From Piscicola geometra (taxonomy: Eukaryota; Annelida; Clitellata; Hirudinida; Piscicolidae): a stretch of 64,000 nucleotides of DNA. This document shows, in pieces, positions 33,510-46,900 of the stretch (its first letter is position 1; every line of letters starts with the position of its first letter). The stretch covers positions 1,620,431 through 1,684,430 of the forward strand of contig OX030963.1 in assembly GCA_943735955.1 (NCBI GenBank), written 5' to 3'. Under the pieces are notes generated by a model that searched no databases, was not told where the DNA came from, and worked only from the letters and a program-made list of their open reading frames with translations. Position numbers and translations under genes: made by a program.

Positions 33510-34196
33510 GGCAAAAACAGTACGCCTTCGAAGAAATCCTGCCAGTGTACAAGGCGCTTCTCAGCGAGGCTGGCATAGAAACGTTCGCTGACTTCATGGA
33601 AGCTTTCAAAACCTTCGATCGAGAGGGACAGGGATATATCGCCATCGCTGAGCTCAGAAACGTACTCACTAATCTTGGTATGTCGTGTAAAGTTTTTTGG
33701 GAGATTTATAAGGTTTTGAGGCCTAGAGAGTTGAAAAACAGTTTTTAAACTTGTTTTTAGATATATTAAGCTCGAATATGTAAAGTTGAGTGGTTTTAAA
33801 TACTATTTGTAGATTAATCAGTAAGGAAACAAAAATTTGACTGTCAAACAATTTGAAAAAAGGGAAAGATTAACGGATGGCGAGGTCGACTTGATTCTGA
33901 AGCACACCGAAACTGAAGAAGATCTGGATGGAAACGTCAAGTATGAAGGTTAGTATGGCGTGGGCTGGACGCAGATTGCGGTTTGTACGCAGATTGCGGT
34001 TTGTATGTTGAAATGAGGTACCCCTATGGAATAAATCATTTTAAAATATTGAATCTTTAAATATGGTTGATATACTATAACATAGTTAAAATAATAGTTA
34101 GAAATAAGGTTTAAAATGAAATGATAATTTTATTCCTTCAAATTTCAGATTTCATAAAGAAGGTCATAGCAGCGCCTCCAAGGAGAGGCTTCTAGG
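33510..34196 (+). pseudogene. Duplicated 3' exons of the myosin essential light chain
   Basis: Exon copies at 33510-33677, about 33862-33948 and 34150-34196 match light-chain exons 4-6. No 5' exons lie within this copy. The first exon changes one residue (FEDILP to FEEILP). The base matching the acceptor G at 24615 is A at 33861. The only AG now sits one base later, so joining shifts the frame and meets TAA two codons on. The exon could be reached by read-through splicing from the upstream gene, but a normal protein would need another acceptor. Most likely a non-functional remnant. Confidence 0.85.
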
Positions 34197-35630
34197 ATTC
34201 TCGAGTCTATTGTTTTGTTTTAGTTTTTCTATTTTCGAAATTTAATCATCAAAAGTGAACTATTCTCGATTTTATTTTGCTTGTGTCTTTAGTTTTCGTA
34301 TGCCTGAAAAATGTGTTTTCAGCCATTTTGGTAAAAAAACTTACTTCTATTCCGAATCAACATTTTAAAGTTTCAAAATTCATATCCGTGAAAAAATTCA
34401 CGCCTAAATTGTCTTATTTTAAGATTATGAATGTAGACTTGCCAATTAACTCATGATTTGTTTATATTATTTCATTAATTTAAGCGGACTTTTAATATCT
34501 AATTAACTAATAATTCGTTTTAAATGTTAAAAAAACGTACGGGTTTATAACCTGTTAAACATCACTTCAATTTAACCTATTTTTTGCAAGAGTCAGAGAT
34601 ATTAAAATTGAAATCATGACTCGTTCAGATGGCTTTCTCAAAGAGCTGCTAGGAATAAAATTATTTCAGTCTGATTTAAAAAACTGAAAAATAAATTTAT
34701 GTATATGGAGACTTTGGTTTTAAACAACATAGAGATGCTGAGTAGGTAAACGTTTAAGGTAGAAGATGACAATACGTAATAATTTGAGAGAGAGCAAAGA
34801 TATTTGAATGGTGGTTTGCTTCTAGTATATCTTTCAGATGTTAATATTTCATAGAAGAAAATAAATATTTAAATGGTTCATAAATCTGCCATTTAATTAA
34901 CTGTACCCACCTTTGGATAAAAAGTATCTTAAATATCTGCAAAAATCACAGTCTTTATTTGAAGAATAAAAGCAAAAGTTTTCAACAATAAATCGTTTCT
35001 AAAAGGTAAATAACACTCAAGTTTGATTTGTGCAACAATTATTTTTTTTGCAATAAAGTGCTGTCATTTCCAGATTCTTAAAGAGCTTAATAGTGTTAAT
35101 TTATATTGTCAATCTTTTTCCTAACATTGAAAGAATACATTTAAAATATTATTCTAAAATAAATCCAAAATTAATAATGTATATATGGTAAACAGAAAAA
35201 ATGGTTGAAAGTTCTAATCAAACATAGTCACCAAGAAGCAGGATAGGGAAAACAATATGAAAACGTGAAGAAATCAAGTGAATGTCAGAACACGTATTTA
35301 GGTCTGATGCGCTAACTAACAAGTTTTTCAGCAAATGAAACTAGCGAAAAAAACAATATATTCTTGCAATGTATTTTCCACCTTCCAAGGATCTTTTTTT
35401 TTCCTTTGTTGACGATCTTCCAATAACTTTTTTGTTCTCATCAAACCACCAACGCAACTTCATTTACCACCTACCAAGCCCAAACGACTGAATTTGTCGA
35501 AAGGAAAAATAATTGAATCTTTCTCCTTCTCCCTCCCTTCAACACCCTTTTGAACCTCCCAAATTCCTCCAAACGGCCTCAAACACCCTTCAAACTCCCA
35601 CCAATGCCCTTCTCCCACCTCAAGCACCCT

Positions 35631-38600
35631 TCACAATCTCCTCCCACCACCCAAGAACACAGCCACGAAGACCAAGCCCACCGACAACAATGCGGCACTG
35701 AGCGCTTGCGAGGCGCCGTCTGTTTGTGTGTTTTGTGTTTGTGCTGTGTGCTGTTTGACATGTTAAAGGGTAAAGAGGTTATAAAGCGTAATTTAAATGA
35801 TAGTTTTACAATACAATACAATACAATACAACGACGAATATTATTAACGTGGCGTAAACCCGGGCGGGCTTCAAGACCACTTGGTTATAGAAAATTTGAT
35901 AATAATATTAATGATAGATGAATAAATGGAAAGTATAGGAGAAGTAAGGTTTTGAAATTTAACAATAAAATCATTTATATATATATATAAAATAATTTAT
36001 ATATAGTTTTAGTTAAATAGGATAATCTATTAACACAATTTAATTCCTAATCGAAAATCATAACTATAAAAATGTCTCTAGTAGTCTAAAAGTTGAAGTC
36101 GACTTACTTCCCAACATAGAACAGTCACTTCCCTTGAAGTTGCCTGCACAGTTACAACTCACCGCACCATCCTTCAGCACACAAGTTCCGCCGTTTTTGC
36201 AGGTGACTTGGCTGCACGACTGAACCTTCGTCTGGCAATTCTCTCCCGTGAAGGCGACCTTGCATTGACATTTGTGGCTCTTCGCGTCCAGTACGATACA
36301 CTCTTGTCTCTCTGTGCACTTGTTGCTCGTACATGAGTCTGTTTCTACCTTTTTGGTCGCTTTTGAAGTGATTTGTGAAATTATTTTTCGAGTTTTTTAT
36401 TTTATTTTGTAGGAGTTTTACAATTAAAATTAAGTTTAGAAATATATTCTTCAATTCAGATTTATTTCAATAAATTATATTTTCATTATTTAATTAATTA
36501 AACTAATTAGAGTGTAAAATCAATTAAAGTTTTACTTTCGCAGGTCGTTCCATGGAAGTTTGCCGTGCATTCGCATCGGAAGGATTTGGAGTCGCTGCCA
36601 GCAATGCACTTACCGCTATTTTTGCATGGTATGTTTGTGCATCCATCTAGGTGTGTATGTATGTGTGCTTCTTGCTGGTTTGGGTGTTCATTTTGTGTTT
36701 ATGATGTCTTAAAATATTTGAAAAATCGCAAATTAATAAAAATATATATTTATTAATCAGTCAAGTAACTCGAATTAAATTACTAATAGCCAGTTAAAAA
36801 TCCAAATATACTCACCTATCTTCACTTCACAATTCATTCCTTGGAAGCCAGGCAAACAAGTGCACGTGTAGCCCATTGGGAGTTTGTTTACACATTTCCC
36901 TCCATGCAAGCAAGGGTTTGTGGAGCAGTCGCCTGGGAAAGGAGAAATGGTGATGGGGATAATGGTATGATGGGAATGAGAGACAGTGGTAGAGGGTGAG
37001 AGCGAAATGGTATGTTAGAACTAGAATAAAAATAAAAAGCCTAAAAAGTGAGAATTTTTTATCTTTGTTTAAGCGTGTTTAAACAAAATTCTCCCGTTCT
37101 TACGTCCAGCTGCTGTAGAAAAAAAGACCCTAAGGTCATTCTGGTTCGCAGGCACTCCCAAGAAACATTTGACTCCACCAAACTTTTCCGAAAATGCATT
37201 ATCAGACACAAAGACAGTGCTTTCTTTCCCTACTTCCAGCTCAAAATGCTTCTCGAAGTAAACCGGAGATGCAGAAATCATGTCCGGGGAAAGATACAGG
37301 TCGGCTTTGAGATTGTCAGAAGGGTTGGTCTTGTCAATTTTAATCTTCATGGTCACTCCACCTTTTCCTGTTTCAACCATGCACTTTAAACCGTTAGTTA
37401 AGGGTGGAAGAAGGAAATCGCCTGGTTTTTCGGCTGGAAACCAAAAGAAATTGTCTGCGAAATTTATTTTTATAAGATTGAAAACCTTCGAGTTATGACT
37501 ATGATAAATATGTTTTTAAGTTTCTAGTTTATAATACAATTAAAATCTGAATAAATAAACTGAATAAAATAAAACTCACTTTCCAAAATCTTCGAGACCA
37601 ACCACCCATACAGATCTTGTTCCTCGTTGATTCCTTCCCTAAGGTATTCCATAGGACATCTCACATCTTCCAGTTCCCCCATCCTTATATTATCCTTCTT
37701 GGACTGCACATCCGCTGGAATGACGATTAGATTTATGTGCTTTTTCCGCAAATCATTCCTCATTTTTTTCGTTTCTTCAGCATCAGCTTCAGAAAATCCT
37801 GGCAGTACGAGCAATGCAACCCTCGAAACACCCAGCTTTTCTTCAGGTTCGAATGTGTCAATTATATCCTTCAACGCGTCGCTTGCCTTTGCTTCAACGT
37901 CTGTGAGGGATTAAATTTATTTCAAAGTTTCAAATAATATACTTTAATTATTTAGTTTTAATTTATTTGTTATGTTCAATTTTGATTATTCAATTTCCCT
38001 ATTTACAAACCACCACTCGCATTTTTTTCTGATTTCAAAATCATTTCACCCAAACCACCATTCCATCAACATTACCCTCTCACCATCATCAAAACCACCC
38101 ATCATCACCAGTTTTTTTTTGAACTACTGCGCTTATTTTGTCTCTAACTTCAATCCTCTTGTCTTTTGTGGTGAAACCTAACTCAGAATGAAAAGTATTG
38201 TCATATTGTTTGAAAGCTACTCTCGGGTAGAAGCTTTCCAGGTTATGACCTGAAAAAATCAAAAACAATTAAAATTATAAATTAATAATAAAGTAGTTAA
38301 TTATCTTAAAAAAATAAATTATGAGTTAATTGAATAAAATTTAATCAATTTCTAATGATAATTTTAATGAAGTCACCATTCATAAGATCAAAAGCGGTGA
38401 CTTTCAAGCTCCTCATTATGGCGATGAAGGCGTTGTGGCGGACTCTTGCGAAAAACGAAAATTATTATTATTATATTTATATTAATAATATTTGATGATA
38501 AAATAATGGCTAAAATAGGTTTAAAATTGGTACTCTTCCTAGTAAATATAAAGATCTACATTTCTTCTCTTTACTCATAACATTATTTTTAATTATGACA

Positions 38601-39555
38601 TATTTATATTTAAAATGGCTTACTTATTAGTGCTATCCACCATAAATAAAATGTCAAGTTTTCCTTCTGGCTTGGCTACAAGTTCTAACAAAATAAATTT
38701 TTATATTTTAGTTATAGAAATGAACATGTATAAGACACACGCAGTAGTTTTAAAATCGGAAACTTGCATACAGAAATAAGAATGTCAACAATTTCTTCTT
38801 TCTTTTTCATCACTCTCCATCTCACCACTTCTCATTCAACCCCCCTACACCACACCCTCACTCACCATCAAATCGTGGTATTTGGAAACTATTACTGATC
38901 TTTGCACTCCAGTAATATGTCATAAGGAAATTTACCTGTGGAAAGGGACTTAAAGGCATGTGAGGCTGTTTGTCTGACCGGTAAAACAACACCAACGCTG
39001 CAACCGTTCCACCGATTATTGGAATTTCAGTGTCTACCCACTCAATGCTGGACCATTTTTTCGGAAGACGTTTGTTCACCTCTTCTAAGAGTTCACCGTC
39101 TAGTTTGCTTTTGACGTAGTTAAACTGCTCTTCGTCGATCTGTTGGTACGTGCGTGTAGTAGGATGTTTAGTAATATTGAAAATCAAGTTGGTGAATGAG
39201 ATGAGTATCTAATATTAAAAACTATATAACCATACAATAGATTTTATTTAAAATTTATTTATAATGCACAAACCTTCCACAGTCCTTTGTAATTTGGGGG
39301 TTCAACGGGTTTAACTTTGTTAAAATCCTTGTCATAGTAAATAATAGACGGAATGAACTTGATGAGGTGACGAAAGTCCGGCAAAATGCACCACGATCGG
39401 ATGATTTCATCGACGGTTTCAACAATTTCAGGATCTTTTTGGCCCGAAACTTTCGTCAGATCGGTAGTTTCGGAGCTTGTGAGAGGAATTGTGGTGATAA
39501 AGAAGAAAAAAAGGAGGAGGGTGGAGGAGAAGGTTGAAAAGATTTTCAATGCCAT
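35631..39555 (-). CDS. vWA-EGF cell-surface protein with GPI-type tail, copy 2
   Basis: Same eleven-exon structure: 39555-39274, 39139-38866, 38675-38624, 38444-38377, 38249-38109, 37900-37580, 37433-37104, 36932-36816, 36646-36536, 36359-36108, 35719-35631; exon lengths equal copy 1 and phases close to 678 residues. No stop, frameshift or splice loss was found, so it appears functional. Most exons differ by few residues (one in the 110-residue beta segment, five in the 107-residue vWA exon). The 38377-38444 and 38109-38249 exons differ at 8 of 22 and 13 of 47 residues. The putative metal site is also degenerate (DSTNK). The promoter region is duplicated too, so both copies could be expressed. 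Confidence 0.85.
35802..36011. mobile_element. Short insertion with 7-bp target duplication and (ATACA)n edge
   Basis: Copy 2 has 196 extra bases (35809-36004) bounded by AGTTTTA at 35802 and 36005; copy 1 has a single AGTTTTA at the matching site. The left edge is an ATACA repeat and the right edge a TA-rich run. The core includes CCCGGGCGGG. Read on the minus strand it ends in TTGTA repeats, as some non-LTR retrotransposon or SINE tails do. Family not identified. Confidence 0.6.
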
Positions 39556-39879
39556 CGGACAGAAAACTTGGATAAGTTTGTAGGATTTAAGGGATATACA
39601 GTTTTAAAGTTATCGACAAAATATATTTAATTTTAATTTTTGTTGGTTTGAAAGCTTTAACTCATCGAAAAGGTATTATATAAAAATATTTTTCTAAATA
39701 TTAAAAGATTGAAAATTTGCTGGTCGCAAGCCCTTTATAAAGAAACATGTGTAATTCAAAATCGATTTACGTGTTTTTCTTCATTAAGAAACACTCATGC
39801 TCAAACAAACTTGAGTTTGAGTAAATATACAGAGTCTTATTTAACGACCACGATGGCACAATGGGTTTGGGAAGATATT

Positions 39880-40095
39880 TAATTATTCTTTTAAAATATT
39901 TAATTAATCATTAAAAATATTTATCTATTCATTAAAAATATTTAATTATTCATTAAAAATTATTAATTATTCCTTAAAAATATTTAATTATTCATCAAAA
40001 ATATTTAATTATTCATTAAAAATATTTAATTATTTATTAAAAATATTTAATTATTCATTTAAAATATTTAATTATTCATTAAAATGTTTAATTAT
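39880..40095. repeat. AT-rich 21-bp minisatellite, copy 2
   Basis: About ten units of AAAATATTTAATTATTCATT, homologous to 30440-30740 but shorter, with a different variant dominating. Confidence 0.9.
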
Positions 40096-41053
40096 TCTTC
40101 AAAGAGATTTTTGAGGACTCTCTACAATCCTTGATTCCCTGAGTGTTTCCAAAAACGGAAACAAACTCATCTAATCTCTGAAGCAAAGTTTTTAAAATTA
40201 TATTTCCTGGATTTATTTATTTTATATTATAAACTTTTCATTATAAATTCATAGATTTTTTCTCTAAGCTTCAGTGAAGATTAATAGAGATTAGTAAGAG
40301 ATTAATAGAGATTAGTTAGAGACTAATAGAGAATCGTGCTTGGAGATTTGCAGTACAGAACACTTTGAGCAAAGCAAACATTACGTTATAAGTGGTTTGT
40401 TTCGATCAAACAAAATGGCATAAATTATAAAAATTTATAATAAAAAAAACAAATAGTTGGATTTCAAAGTTTTATTTTAGGCTTCTAAAATTATTCTATG
40501 TGTGATATTTTTATTTTAGATTTTTCATATTTTTGCAAAGTTAGGTTTAAATGACCGTGATATATCAAAATCTTTGTACATCCATATTGATAGGCCACCC
40601 TCATTATCGAAAAATAGTTGTATTTTAGGCCCTTCAAAAATTTGACAACGCGAATGCTTATGGCGGACAACTAATTTTCTTAAAACTAACAACTCTATTT
40701 ACGAACGTCTTTGGATTAATAAAGTTTCCCTGTATTTTTTGAATTTTCCTTTGGTAGGAAATTCAGTTTACTTTGTACGTGATGTAGTCATGGATTTGTT
40801 GGAAACGTGTAATTCTTTCTCGTTCCATTTTCATTTTTTGTGATCATTTATTTCAAATGAAATACAGCATTTACATTCTACTTGGTAAATTAGAAGTTAT
40901 TTTGACTTGAGAAGACTCTTATTAAAGAAGAAAACAAACAAAATATTTTATTTGTTTTCTGTTTTTTCAAATCTTATAGAGCGTCTTGAGTTGGGTGATA
41001 CGTGAGTTCGAGATGCATTTGTTTTCTCAAAAACTTGAATCATCTGACCGAAC

Positions 41054-41758
41054 TTTGTTGGCGACAAATGTTGTTTTTAGATCTTTTATAATCATTTGTG
41101 AGCGGAGCTAAAATTCTGACAGATATAAGCGACATGTCGAAAATGTATTTATAAAAATGTTTGAAACTGAGTAAGTTTTTTCAGTGGTAAAGTTTATAGA
41201 TATTAATAAATTTATTATTTTTATGAAAGAAAATACAAAATGAGAAACATCATTTTTTTTGTTAGTTGGAAGAGAGTAGTTTATTCATTTAATTTACTCT
41301 GAAAACCTCCTAAAGCATGATTAATTTTCACTTTCAATGAAAAGCAGTAACTGAAAGTTTGTCTGTAAATTTAAAATAAATTGAAAAAGTTTCTTTTAAA
41401 AGCTGAATTATTCAAACAAAAACTCAGTGATTTAGATCGCTTTGATGGAAATAAAATAGATTTAAAAAAACATTTTTATTTTAAAAATTTTTAGTGAAAT
41501 TACTAGACATTTTGAAACATTAAAAAGTGGAGAATTGTGTTTATGATGTCTTTTAAACATAAAAAACATTACCATTAATGTCATAAATATATTTCAAATC
41601 TGAAAAATGCATAAATCAAAATAATATATAAATTTATGAGTCGGTGTCTTTAAATGTTAACTCAGATTAAGTCTAACTGTTCAAGTTATTCACTTTAAAA
41701 GGAATACAAATAACAAGAGTTATAAATTTTTTTCAGCAATTTTGCCTTGCGTATTCGA
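41054..41758. other. Segment present only in duplication copy 2
   Basis: Copy 1 joins AACTTTG directly to CTCTCTACATTG (about 31698); copy 2 has about 705 bases between. There is no clear target-site duplication and no coding signal, so a deletion in copy 1 between short TTG matches is as likely as an insertion. AT-rich. Confidence 0.7.
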
Positions 41759-42342
41759 AATTGCTCTCTACATTGTGTTTGCATTGTTCATTCAGTCATG
41801 GAAGTCATAAACTTATTCGTTTGAATGCGCAAACCAATGGTCTTATTCAAAAGAAAATTCTCTTTTATTATGATTTCAACTTTTTTGTTTTAATTAACTT
41901 TTATCTTTTAAGTTTCACAAAGTTTACTCAAAAATTCCAAAATGTAAAAAATCATATTAATGCATATTTACTTTTCTTTAACCAAATAAAATCCCCACCC
42001 AAATGGTTTGAACCAATATTTTAGAACCTGAAAACTTAACCAATTTTCTCGCACCAAACTTTGACTTCAGAGAATTACTTTCTCTTCCTTATTAGCACAA
42101 AAACTCATTTCTCTACCACATCATCAACACACACAAAACTTTTTTTTAAGTTCACAAACATTTTCTCTCTCATCATCACTACCACCATTACGCCCTTACT
42201 TTACATCATAATCACCATCAGCATACATACATATATCATAAAAATGTATATTTAATACATTATATATATATATACATGTATATAGGATCGTTATCACCAT
42301 CTTTTCACCAAGACTTTTTTCTTTTTTTTCTCACCAAAACAG

Positions 42343-42463
42343 CATCACACCACGCCACGTCATGCGTGTGACACTCGGGTTGGCTTTAAAGATTCATGAT
42401 CTTTTTTTTGACGTGACTGTCACTCTGAAAGACGCGAAACTTAGACTAAAAATGCAATTTAAA
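42343..42463 (+). other. Candidate exon right of the duplication
   Basis: A good acceptor (ctcaccaaaacag) precedes and a good donor (gtatgt) follows an open segment. It includes ATG at 42362 and reads MRVTLGLALKIHDLFFD, then about 17 more residues. No family match and no joining exon is seen. The block is single-copy, just outside the duplicated unit. Confidence 0.3.
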
Positions 42464-43971
42464 GTATGTAATTATTTTATTGGTATTTAGGTTTTTAAGG
42501 GTATTTAATTAATTCAAGAGTATTTAGCTGTCTTAAGTATTAAATCTAATTTTAAAATTATATAACATTTCAAAGTGTTAATTTAAATTTTGAAGGAATG
42601 AATAAATGTTCAAAGTTTTATTTTATATTTGAAAGCATAAAAGTTGTGTTAATGTATTGAATAATTTTTAAAAAGATATTTTTCTTTTAAAAAGATATTA
42701 ATCAAGAATTTTATTAAATTGTATAACATTTATGCTAGATTTGAATTAATGAATAGTTATTTAAAAGTTTTTGTCTGACGTAACATTCGGCTAATTGAAT
42801 AAAACACCTTTCAACTAAATTCAACAATTTAAGTTTTTCGATTTTTTTCTTTGTGCATCTCGATTCAATATTTTATTTTTTATGAATAGATGAAGTTGTG
42901 AAAAAAACTATTTTATTAGATATGCATTGGAAATATTAGATGAGATGATAAGAATGTACAAAGGTCGGTGCATGTGTATGAATAGGGATTAATTGAGTTT
43001 CAAAACCGTTTTCAAATACAATTTTTCTTTGAAAATGTAAGAATAATCCTATTTGAATATAGATATGAAAATTTAAATCTGAAATGGATTAAATCCAAAT
43101 AATTTTAGAATATAAATTGTTGTAAATAATGTTGGCATATTAATGCTTTATGCGTAGACTGCAATGATAAAGTCTAAGTGCTTTCAAAATTGGAATTTTT
43201 AAAAAATGATTTAAAAACAACAATCACTCTCCCGTAGCATTTAATTTGAAGTAGAATCTTATTGACTTGATAAAAATAATTAGTTTAAATAATTTGTATT
43301 AAATTTATAAATAATTTATTAATAAATTTTTCAAATCACAGTTTAAAAATTATTAGAAAAATTATTAAATGTTTAAAGTGAATAAAAATATAAAACCTGC
43401 ATGCATTTTAATTAAAATTTATTTAAAATTTCACAAGTTGTGTGCGAGGTACAAAGTTTGAATGGAAGAATTAAAATTTTAAGTTTAATAAACAAAATAT
43501 CTACAATATTGATCATTCATGGGGTTCAAATTAATAGAAAAGAGAAAATGTTATTGTGCAAATAATTAAATAAACTATTTAATAACGTCTACATTTCAAA
43601 AAAAGATTAATTCAAAAATTGTATATTGGAAGCTGTAAGATTAATTTTTAATTCAAAAATGTAAATTTAACTCAAACAGTTTAACAGGAAAATGACTGGG
43701 AAAATGTGTTTATAGTCATTTTGAACTTTTCCTGGTAAAACCATTAATTAATTTGATTAAAAACCATTTTGAAAGCGTGAAAGCCATTATTAAATTTACT
43801 ATTCAAAGTAATTAAGTTTTATTTACTTTTCAGAGATAACCCCCCATATAAATATTAATAAAAAGCAATTTAAAAAACCATTTAAAATGTGAAAAAACTC
43901 TACAAACTAATTTAAAAAACGAAAAAAATTACCTAAAAAATATTGTAAAACTAAATATTGAAAGAGGCGAA
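42464..43971. other. AT-rich spacer
   Basis: No exon supported. It probably includes the 3' UTR of the Cys-loop receptor that ends at 43972. Confidence 0.4.
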
Positions 43972-46900
43972 TCAGGCAAAAGTCGTGTAGTAGGTCCAAT
44001 AGAAGAGATTGAAAAAAACAAAACAAAGTGGAAACGATTTTCGAGAAACTTTATCGATAAATCGAGCCCTTCGTCGACTATTCTCCAACTCTCTCGCACG
44101 AGCTGCATGATCGATCGATGGGTACAAGTCACTGTCCAGGCCTGAGGGCTGAGGTTTGATGGAAGATGGATATTTAGGAAAAGAGAAAGAGGTGCGTCGA
44201 AGTGGTTTGCTGGTCTGATTTGGTTGAGATGTTTGGGTGAGAATGGTGTGGAATAAAAAGTGGTTTAGTTTTTGATTCGTTCGACTCTCTAAATAATATA
44301 AATTACTACTAATATTTTTTTGAATGGAATATGATTTATCATATAAATATTATTAAAATGCCAAAACGCAAACGAAAAGGACGTCGATTTAAAACTCACA
44401 ATTATGCATGAACACACTCCGCCGATACAGACGTTGCACTGAAAGTTTAAGGTTAAGATTGAGAGTCAAGATTTGTGCCTTCCATATCTTTCCTAGCCTA
44501 AGCCGGCCTCAGTGATTTAGTCTATACGATAGGATTTTGTTTTCTCAATGTTTAAAGCATTCGGTATTTGAAAAAATAATTATTTATTTATTTTTAAAAT
44601 TGGTTTATGTTAATTTTAATGAATTTATAATTACAGTATTAACTATAAAAAATTTTTTTAAAAAGTATTTAATTAATTTATTAATCTCAAGAAAACTTTG
44701 AAAACCGACTATTTTATAAGCGGTGGCGGCTCGACTCCTACTAGAAGAACAGGATGATATAATGTTTCCGTATTCGTGCAAGCTGGGTTTCGATCTCCTG
44801 AGGTTGGAGGTTGAGGAAAGTTAAAAGAATAAATTGAAAGCATTTCTGCTTCAATTCATACCGCCTGTCATCATATCATCCAAATCACTATAACCCTATC
44901 ATATAACCAGTTAATTAAACTAAAACTCCCAGCCAACCATTTGTCAAGGCATATACCCAACTAGTCATCTTTCTTTCCTTCAATCCATCTAGCCAGTCAT
45001 TTATCTTCCCCACAAACCCTCTAGTCAACCATCTTACTCCTTCTCAAACCGTCTTTCCAACCATGCACCCTTCTTCTCCCCAAACAAACCTCCCAACCAC
45101 GCCAACCTTGATATGACATTAACGACGGCATATTCAATAAGCGACGCAAACACAAACACCAGACACACTATCATCCACACGTCAATCGCTTTGATGTACG
45201 AAACCCTGGGTAGAGACTCTCTGGGGGGGGGGGGGGTTGTGAGTGATGGTGGGTAGTGGTGGATTAAGTGGGTTAGTTGGTGAAAGGGGAGTGAGTTATG
45301 GGATGGGTTAGATGGTGAATTCATTAAATGGTGATTTTGGGTTAGTTGGTGAATTCAATAAATGGTGCTTGTGGGTGAAAAAAGCGAAAAAATGTTTTTT
45401 TTACTATGTTGGGAATAAATTTTTTGTATACAGAAAATTTTTTTGTTTGAAACAAAGTTAATGACACCTTACGTTGAAAGGAAGTGTGTGAAGGATAATG
45501 AATGGTTTATGGAGAGCTGGTGAACCAAGGTATAGAAAAATAGAAAAAAAAGACACAAATGGGTTAGGTGAATTAAGAAAGTAGAATATAAAAACGATAG
45601 CAAAGTGAATTTGTGAAGGGTAGATTAACAATGGAAGAATTGAAAAAATAACTGATAAAAACACAAGACGATAGAAAAGACGTTTATGGTGACGAAGAAC
45701 GTCATTAATAGAAATGAAAACTGCTTTGTAATATTATTCCAGCATGGATTTATAATTGCTTGGTGTGTATGTTTCCGCATGATAAAATATCCGCTTTGGA
45801 GGTTAAAATAATATATTATCTCCTCCTTGGAATTATATCCTATTTTAATACTTTTAAAAAAATTTGCGTGAATTTTATAGAAAATTCCATAGGAAAAAGC
45901 CTGAATGGGCCTTCAAGGGTCGTTTGATGGCTGTGCCAGGAGCGAAAGAGGCGAGAAAATAAAAACAAAAGATGGAAACGTTTTAAGAACAGAATTGATT
46001 TTGCGTGGATTTGTGTTAAGTGGTTTACTCGAAATTATTTCATTTATTTTCAAAAATCTATAAACGTATTACAAAATAAAAAATAATCTTTAAAAACAAA
46101 ATTTTGATATGTTTATAAATCTAAATTTTTCTTTAAAATTATTTTATTTTTTTTATGAAACTAATTTTAAAAATTCTCAGAAGAAGTTATATTTTCCGTT
46201 TTTTATCGATTCTATAAGCCTGTTCATTCATGTGTGCCTCCAATCTAATGCCTCCAATGCATCTTCTGTTTTGGCAGACGAAGTTAGCTTTTGGCTTTTC
46301 ATATTCTGCAAATTTTTAATCCAAACTTGCATATTACATTTATAATTCTAACTGATACGCTCGGAAAATTAGAACATATTACATCAAAAAGTTATTTTTA
46401 ACATTTATTCATATCAATGTTTAAAATCTCCCAGCGCCAAAAAGAAGGTTCACGCCGTAAACATTTTTCCCTTTTCCTAAAGCTCACCAGTCACCGTCCG
46501 AAATTCCATTAGCTATTTTCAAAATAATAACTTCTCTTATCTTTTATCTGGGCTTTTTGCGACCTAACCTTTTCCTTCCCTTATCTATATATTTTTATTC
46601 CAAATTTATTTTTTCCACAAATATCGTTTTTATTCAAAGAACAAGATTGTTTTTTTTTTACCTATTTTATCTTTCTCATTTTACGGTACACGGCAACTTT
46701 CATATTCCAACAACTTTTAAAACTAAAATTTAATTTTAATATTGCAAACCCTTTTTTTCTATTTTTCTAGCACCTACCTAGCGCCTCCACTCATCGTGGT
46801 GGTGGTTAAGACGGTGAGAAGCCCCAGGGAAATCCGGGCTGGTGATGCGTCAATGTTGATCCAGAAGGAAACCCAAGAGAGGATCACTATCAGCATGCTC

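Noticed and set aside
44395..44760. Two candidate TM3-TM4 loop exons of the receptor
   Set aside because: Both have plausible splice sites, but phases allow more than one solution and the loop is not conserved; left unresolved.
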